DNA from: Phycisphaerales bacterium UBA7800
GTDB taxonomy: Bacteria > Planctomycetota > Phycisphaerae > Phycisphaerales > Phycisphaeraceae
Assembly (NCBI GenBank): GCA_002480565.1
Contig: DLCK01000030.1
Span: 126,328-190,327 of the forward strand
Reading direction: 5' to 3'
DNA: 64,000 nucleotides
Made by a program: the position numbers and the translations under genes. This document shows positions 59,699 through 64,000 of the stretch, in pieces. The notes under the pieces were generated by a model. The model made no database searches, had not been told where the DNA came from, and saw nothing but the letters and a program-made list of their open reading frames with translations. Numbering within the stretch: position 1 is the first letter of the stretch; the number at the start of each line of letters is the position of its first letter.

Positions 59699-60373
59699 TT
59701 ACTCTTCGTCCAGGACGATTTGCAGATCCCTGTAAAGCTTTGCGACATCCTCAGAATCCAAGGCGTTGTAATACCCACGTGTCCGCAGCTTACGATCAAC
59801 GAGAACGAACTTGGTGGAGTGATTGATCAGTCCGTGCCCCGGATCATCGCCGACGATATCGTTGGTGCCGACCATGAGCTTAAAGCCGTTGTTAATCAAG
59901 TCCCACATCTGATTACGAGGACCGGTAAGCCACAGCCAATTTGAAGTTGAAACACTAACTCGCTGGGCATGCTCTGTGAGTACTTTGGGCGTGTCGTAGT
60001 CTGGATCAACGGTGAAACTCACCAATCGGATTTGATCCCAATCGGATCTCTGTTTGAGTTTGTTTTCCGTTTTGGCCATCTGCAACGTGATCATCGGGCA
60101 AGGGCCTTGGCAACGCGTAAACACAAAGTCCGCGATCCATACCTTGCCCATGAGTTGGTCAGAGGTGAAGGAGTTGCCAGCCTTGTCGGTGAGCATGAAA
60201 CGGGGCAGTTGGATCAACGGGTCAGGTTGGTCGCTTTGCTGAGTGTTCGTTGATGATACCTGCTGTCGTTTGACAGAATAAAGTCCAACGAGAATAGCGG
60301 TGATAACACTTAGTAAAGCCAAGCCGATAAAGAACGGCTTAAGCGATTGGGGGTTGGTTGTGGGTTGAGACAT
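59699..60373 (-). CDS. SCO1/SenC-family copper chaperone (second copy)
   Basis: 224 residues, N-terminal anchor (FFIGLALLSVITAILVGLYS), thioredoxin fold with Cys88-x3-Cys92 (TRCQGPCPM) and His185 (GLINHSTKFV). Binds copper for oxidase assembly. Differs from the longer copy at 21405-22400 in having no C-terminal span. Follows an ABC-2 permease gene by 32 bp and precedes DUF420, a common planctomycete assembly cluster. Confidence 0.93.
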   Translation of the reverse strand: MSQPTTNPQSLKPFFIGLALLSVITAILVGLYSVKRQQVSSTNTQQSDQPDPLIQLPRFMLTDKAGNSFTSDQLMGKVWIADFVFTRCQGPCPMITLQMAKTENKLKQRSDWDQIRLVSFTVDPDYDTPKVLTEHAQRVSVSTSNWLWLTGPRNQMWDLINNGFKLMVGTNDIVGDDPGHGLINHSTKFVLVDRKLRTRGYYNALDSEDVAKLYRDLQIVLDEE

Positions 60374-60405
60374 CCTGTGAGTTTACTCTTCGTGCGGGGT
60401 GTGGG

Positions 60406-61281
60406 TTAGCGTGATCCACGAGGCAGACGGCCAACCATTCGGCAGGCCGCAAATATCAGCAGGGCCATCATCCCAAGACTGATTCCAAACAAAGCAGCAA
60501 CAGGCAAAACCGTGGACTGCAAGTCGCCTTTCATCAGGCCGCTGAGCAGTTCCTGCCCGTAGGTCATCGGGTTGGCGAACATGATAATTTTCATTCCGAG
60601 GGGCGCCTGCGTGATTGGGAACATCGCACCGGATAAAAACCACATCGGCATGAGGATCAAATTCATGATGGCATGGAAACTTGATGTCGTCGAACACGGC
60701 CAGGCGAAACAAAAACCCAATGCGGATAACGCGACCGCAAGAATAAACATCACCACTACCGCACCAAGCATCATCCCAAGCCCCGGCCAAGGCGCGATCA
60801 ACGGCCAGGCGATCATGAAGATCAACCCCTGGATCATCGCAATCGTCGCACCACCGAAAACCTTACCCAGCACAATGGCCAAGCGCGATACCGGCGCGAC
60901 AAGCACGCCTTGCATAAAGCCTTCTTTACGGTCTTCAATGACAGTGATATTCGAGAAGATCGAGGTGAACAACAATACCAGCGTGATCGTCCCCGGGTAA
61001 AAATAGGTGAGATAGCCTTGCGAACTGACAGCCTCTTCACCGGCAGGCAAAATTCCGGGGGTGTGCTGGAAACTGCGATCCAAGCCAAAACCCAGTAGCA
61101 GCCAAAAGACCAAAGGCGTGGCAAACGAGCCGACGACACGGTTTTTCTGGCGGAAGAATCGGACGATCTCGCGACGCCACAGTGAAGTGGTCGCACACAA
61201 TAATGATGCCTGTCTCGGCTGAGCCACAGCACAAGTCGATCCAGCCACCGGGTCGGTTGTAGAATTGACGGTTGTCATCAC
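60406..61281 (-). CDS. ABC-2 type transporter permease
   Basis: 291 residues with six spans: FATPLVFWLLLGFGL, FYPGTITLVLLFTSIFS, GATIAMIQGLIFMIAWPLIA, GAVVVMFILAVALSALGF, MNLILMPMWFLSGAMFPI and VAALFGISLGMMALLIF. The signature MWFLSGAMFPI.QAPLG is typical of ABC-2 permeases. RREIVRFFRQKNRVVGS at the N-terminus faces the cytoplasm. No ATPase gene is adjacent. Commonly found with oxidase assembly genes. First gene of the minus-strand operon; the 272-bp gap to the VWA gene holds no recognisable site. Confidence 0.9.
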   Translation of the reverse strand: MMTTVNSTTDPVAGSTCAVAQPRQASLLCATTSLWRREIVRFFRQKNRVVGSFATPLVFWLLLGFGLDRSFQHTPGILPAGEEAVSSQGYLTYFYPGTITLVLLFTSIFSNITVIEDRKEGFMQGVLVAPVSRLAIVLGKVFGGATIAMIQGLIFMIAWPLIAPWPGLGMMLGAVVVMFILAVALSALGFCFAWPCSTTSSFHAIMNLILMPMWFLSGAMFPITQAPLGMKIIMFANPMTYGQELLSGLMKGDLQSTVLPVAALFGISLGMMALLIFAACRMVGRLPRGSR

Positions 61282-61553
61282 ATCTATGGTAGAGCATTGA
61301 CAGGAAAATGACGAATAACCGGGGATAATTCAGGATTCCCGACTCTGATGCTCACAAGTTACGAGCTGGTAGTTCCATCTATGATTTGCCGACCAGGGTT
61401 GGATTAAAACGGCAAACACCCATGAAGCTGATTCAATTCCACCAAAGACCGATAATCTACATTGAATCCGACTTCCGATTGCGGTAACGTGCATCATCAG
61501 GAGTCAATGCAGGCGCCATTCGGGTAACTGCCAGGGATTCAGGGATCGAATCG

Positions 61554-62618
61554 TTGCAAGAAAAGGGATTTATCGACCAATCAGAGTGGCAGGCCATCCT
61601 CAATCAGCAGGCTGGTGATTTTGCGCCAACATCCAGTTGCGATAAACCCGCCCCACCGAGCTGCCCCAATCGTGTCGGGCCATGGTTGTTGTCGATTTTG
61701 CTGCATGTCGTTTTGATCGCCGTTGCCTTGCTCTGGGTCTGGCGTGACAAGCCTCAAACCCAACGCCAACCCGTCATTCCCACCGCCACCTTATCAGCCA
61801 TGGCAGGCGGTCCAGCCATCGCGCCGGATCATCAACTCGCCAACACGATTCCCACAGTAGACTTGGATGCCCTGATGCAGCCGAGCTTCGACCCACTGCC
61901 TGGTTTGGATACCTCGAACAACATGGATACCGCATCCCTGCTCTTGCCGATCACGCAGCCCCAGCCAGACTCACAAGCAGCATCTCAAACCGCCCCATCC
62001 CCTTCACGCACCAATCCCTTTGCCGGCCTGATGCCACATGCTTTGGAACCGGTTGCTGCTTTTTTCGGTGTCGCTGGTAATGCTCAAAATGTCGTCTACG
62101 TCGTTGACGCATCGGGTTCGCTGATCGACACCTTGCCCTATGTGCTAGCGGAACTGAGCCGATCCATCCGTCGATTAGCAGAGCAGCAGCGGTTCACCGT
62201 CCTGTTCTTCCAAGGTAATGACCTTTTGGAAATCCCTCCTACCGGTCTGCGTCAAGCCACTGCCGTCAATCAGCAGCGAGCCGTCCAATGGATCGATCCT
62301 GCCGGTGGCCATCTTTTTGCCAAGGGTCGATCCAACCCATTACCGGCTTTGCGTAAGGCATTAGGCTACGAGCCGGACATCGTCTTCCTGCTTACCGATA
62401 ACCTTGCAGCGCAGCAGACCGGTGTGCAAGACGATCAAACTCTGCTAAACCAGATCGCTCAAGCCAACACCGCAAAAGCAGCGATCCACACGATTCAATT
62501 CCTCTATCAAGATGCATCTGGCGATAAGTCCGACCGCATCCCTTTGCTCAAACAACTCGCACAACAACACGGCGGGCAATACACCTTCGTCGATGCCAAG
62601 GATCTCAAAACACCATGA
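61554..62618 (+). CDS. membrane-anchored VWA-domain protein (second system)
   Basis: 354 residues from a TTG start with AGGG upstream; no ATG is in frame before it. One span (LLSILLHVVLIAVALLWVW, about residues 44-62), a proline-rich linker, and a VWA domain from about residue 175: MIDAS DASGS in VVYVVDASGS, GRSNPLPALRKAL and FLLTDN. It shares the plan of the protein at 41910-43805, with a shorter linker and divergent VWA. It overlaps the exbB gene by 4 bp (ATGA). It is therefore a second energised VWA system. Confidence 0.82.
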   Translation: MQEKGFIDQSEWQAILNQQAGDFAPTSSCDKPAPPSCPNRVGPWLLSILLHVVLIAVALLWVWRDKPQTQRQPVIPTATLSAMAGGPAIAPDHQLANTIPTVDLDALMQPSFDPLPGLDTSNNMDTASLLLPITQPQPDSQAASQTAPSPSRTNPFAGLMPHALEPVAAFFGVAGNAQNVVYVVDASGSLIDTLPYVLAELSRSIRRLAEQQRFTVLFFQGNDLLEIPPTGLRQATAVNQQRAVQWIDPAGGHLFAKGRSNPLPALRKALGYEPDIVFLLTDNLAAQQTGVQDDQTLLNQIAQANTAKAAIHTIQFLYQDASGDKSDRIPLLKQLAQQHGGQYTFVDAKDLKTP

Positions 62619-63427
62619 GACGACTATTTCGATCCATCCGATACCCAGCCATCACCATGATGAGTCTACTCACACTCACCGCGACACTCCACGCACAGGA
62701 TACAACGGCCAGTGAAGCGTCCTCGACCTTTGCTGCCATGTTCCTCTCCAGTGATGACGTGATCGGCCTGGCCATCATCTGGCTGTTACTGGCCATGAGT
62801 ACCGTCAGCCTTGCATGGTCGCTATGGCTACTACTCAACACCAAACGCGCAATGCTCATCCCGACCCAAACGCAGGAACAGGTGAGCATGATGCTCGCTG
62901 AAAAGCAGTACCGCCAGGCCATCGACTTTGCTCAAACGGATCACTCGTACCTTGGGCATCTGATCCGTGCGGCATTGGGGGAAGCAAGCTGTGGGTATGC
63001 AGCGATGCAAAACGCATTGGAAGAAACCGCCGACGTGCAGACCTCTCGACTGCTTCGCCCGGTGGAATACCTTAACGTGCTTGGCAACATCGCTCCCATG
63101 ATCGGACTCTTCGGCACGGTGTACGGGATGATTGTCGCCTTCCAGAAACTCGTCGCAGCCGGTGGCAAACCCAACCCCGCTGAACTGGCTGACGGCATCA
63201 GCACCGCATTGGTCACCACGTTCTGGGGGCTCGTCGTTGCCATCCCGGCGCTTGCCGCCTATGCCGTTTTGCGTAACCGCATTGAAGCACTCACCAGTGA
63301 AGGTTTACTCGCTGCAGACGAATTAATCCGACCCTTTAAACCAGTCATGAAGTCCGCCGCCCCAGCGACGCAGGCCATGCAGAACGCAGCCCGTCCTCAA
63401 CCCCGACCACATGGAGAAGGAAGTTAA
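62615..63427 (+). CDS. ExbB/TolQ/MotA-family proton channel protein (second copy)
   Basis: 270 residues: signal-like N-terminus ending LHAQD, span (IGLAIIWLLLAMSTVSLAWS), cytoplasmic domain, and two C-terminal spans with APMIGLFGTVYGMIVAFQKL and LADGISTALVTTFWGLVVAI, the family signature. A Pro/Arg-rich tail. Followed after 128 bp by exbD, the gap holding a long palindrome. Confidence 0.92.
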   Translation: MRRLFRSIRYPAITMMSLLTLTATLHAQDTTASEASSTFAAMFLSSDDVIGLAIIWLLLAMSTVSLAWSLWLLLNTKRAMLIPTQTQEQVSMMLAEKQYRQAIDFAQTDHSYLGHLIRAALGEASCGYAAMQNALEETADVQTSRLLRPVEYLNVLGNIAPMIGLFGTVYGMIVAFQKLVAAGGKPNPAELADGISTALVTTFWGLVVAIPALAAYAVLRNRIEALTSEGLLAADELIRPFKPVMKSAAPATQAMQNAARPQPRPHGEGS

Positions 63428-63450
63428 ACCAAGGATAAACCATGATTGAA

Positions 63451-63526
63451 CCACAGAGTCACAGAAGCACAGAGAAAACAAAAATCAACTCTCTGCCTTG
63501 AACTCTGTGTCTCTGTGACTCTGTGG
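63451..63526. repeat. long inverted repeat between exbB and exbD of the second system
   Basis: CCACAGAGTCACAGA plus AGCACAGAG (63451-63474) is complementary to the arm at 63503-63526, matching at 22 of 24 bases with a 28-bp centre. It resembles the widely dispersed ACAGAG-type intergenic repeats. Contains no gene. Confidence 0.85.
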
Positions 63527-63555
63527 TAATAGCCAGCAAGCAACAATACACAACA

Positions 63556-64000
63556 ATGTCACGACGACTCCACAAATCCGAACCTGTTTCACCGCAGATG
63601 AACATGACGCCGTTGATTGACGTGACGTTTCAGTTGATCATTTTTTTCATGTTGGTGAGTAATCTCATTGGGCAGGAAGCCGTGCCGATGAAGGTTCCGC
63701 AGTTGGCTGATCCGCAGACGCGACAGCTCGGCGAGTCCGACCGCGTGGTGGTGAATGTGTTACCCAATGAGCAATCGACACTCAGCCCGTGGGTGCAGGT
63801 CGGTTTAACGCGCATGCGTGGCAGTGACCGGACTGCGATCCGTGAAGCACTCCAACAGGCCGTGTCGCACAATGCGGATATCCAGGTCGTCTTGCGTGCC
63901 GATGGATCGCTTAACTATCAACAGGTCCGCCCGATCATCACAGCGATTCGCGATGCAGGTGTGAGTATTGTCCATCTGGTTGCACAGGATCAACCCTTGC
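63556..64000 (+). CDS. ExbD/TolR-family protein (second copy), truncated by window end
   Basis: The first 148 codons of an exbD gene that runs past the end of the window. N-terminal span with the essential Asp: MNMTPLIDVTFQLIIFFMLV. Periplasmic domain with VQVGLTRMRGSDRTAIREAL and DIQVVLRADGSLNYQQVRPI. No stop in frame is seen before 64000. Confidence 0.92.
   Translation, partial: MSRRLHKSEPVSPQMNMTPLIDVTFQLIIFFMLVSNLIGQEAVPMKVPQLADPQTRQLGESDRVVVNVLPNEQSTLSPWVQVGLTRMRGSDRTAIREALQQAVSHNADIQVVLRADGSLNYQQVRPIITAIRDAGVSIVHLVAQDQPL

Noticed and set aside
60383..60790. A 135-residue minus-strand frame overlapping the ABC permease gene
   Set aside because: It is an out-of-frame shadow of the permease; no motifs and no ribosome site.
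1..64000. tRNA, rRNA or insertion sequence
   Set aside because: None of the gaps over 200 bp showed a cloverleaf, rRNA-like sequence or transposase; small RNAs cannot be excluded by eye.

Overview
The window looks like a chromosomal segment of a planctomycete, most likely class Phycisphaerae. This is an inference from gene content: an alternative complex III (act) operon fused to a caa3-type oxidase operon, a PEP-CTERM protein, several secreted glycoside hydrolases each sitting beside a pseudopilin with the N-terminal FTLIELLVVISII signature, and Gfo/Idh plus sugar-isomerase gene pairs. No rRNA, tRNA, CRISPR array or insertion sequence could be recognised.

Layout. (1) 0-16.1 kb, all minus strand: two polysaccharide-degradation modules. 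Module 1 holds a LacI regulator, a large clan GH-A-like enzyme, a pseudopilin, a second GH-A-like enzyme with three tandem beta-rich repeats, and an SGNH hydrolase. Module 2 holds a GntR/LacI-type regulator, a small secreted beta-rich protein, a pseudopilin and a GH71-like enzyme. (2) 16.3-31.0 kb, all minus strand: the respiratory block, read from 31.0 kb leftwards as actA-B-C-D-E-F, a small membrane protein, a SCO protein and the caa3 oxidase subunits II, I, III, IV and a second subunit III. Quinol oxidation by complex III feeds the A2-type oxidase directly. Its intergenic gaps carry 7-bp tandem repeats. (3) 31.5-36 kb: a single-domain response regulator, then clpP, a lipoprotein, pyrH and frr (minus strand), then a PEP-CTERM protein. 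(4) 36.2-43.8 kb, plus strand: small exported proteins, then ExbB, ExbD, a lipoprotein form of the ExbD periplasmic domain, a large TPR protein and a membrane-anchored VWA protein. A second, shorter VWA-ExbB-ExbD set occupies 61.5-64 kb and runs off the end.

(5) 43.9-55 kb: D-aminoacyl-tRNA deacylase, then module 3 for amino-sugar polymers (pseudopilin, ROK regulator and GH20 on the minus strand; a secreted TIM-barrel-like protein and a second GH20 diverging on the plus strand), then a sugar isomerase/Gfo-Idh pair, an AraC regulator and a second SGNH hydrolase. (6) 55-61.3 kb: a GNAT/RimK-like ATP-grasp fusion, then a minus-strand operon of an ABC-2 permease, a second SCO protein, a DUF420 protein and two unknown membrane proteins.

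The most interesting points are: three unrelated sugar regulators each paired with one pseudopilin and hydrolases; two ExbB/ExbD systems in which a VWA protein takes the place of TonB/TolA; a lipoprotein copy of the ExbD periplasmic domain; a roughly 90-bp dispersed palindromic repeat; heptad repeats confined mainly to the respiratory cluster; and clear tandem operator-like sites before the GntR gene and the act operon. All calls are from reading the sequence; no database search was possible.
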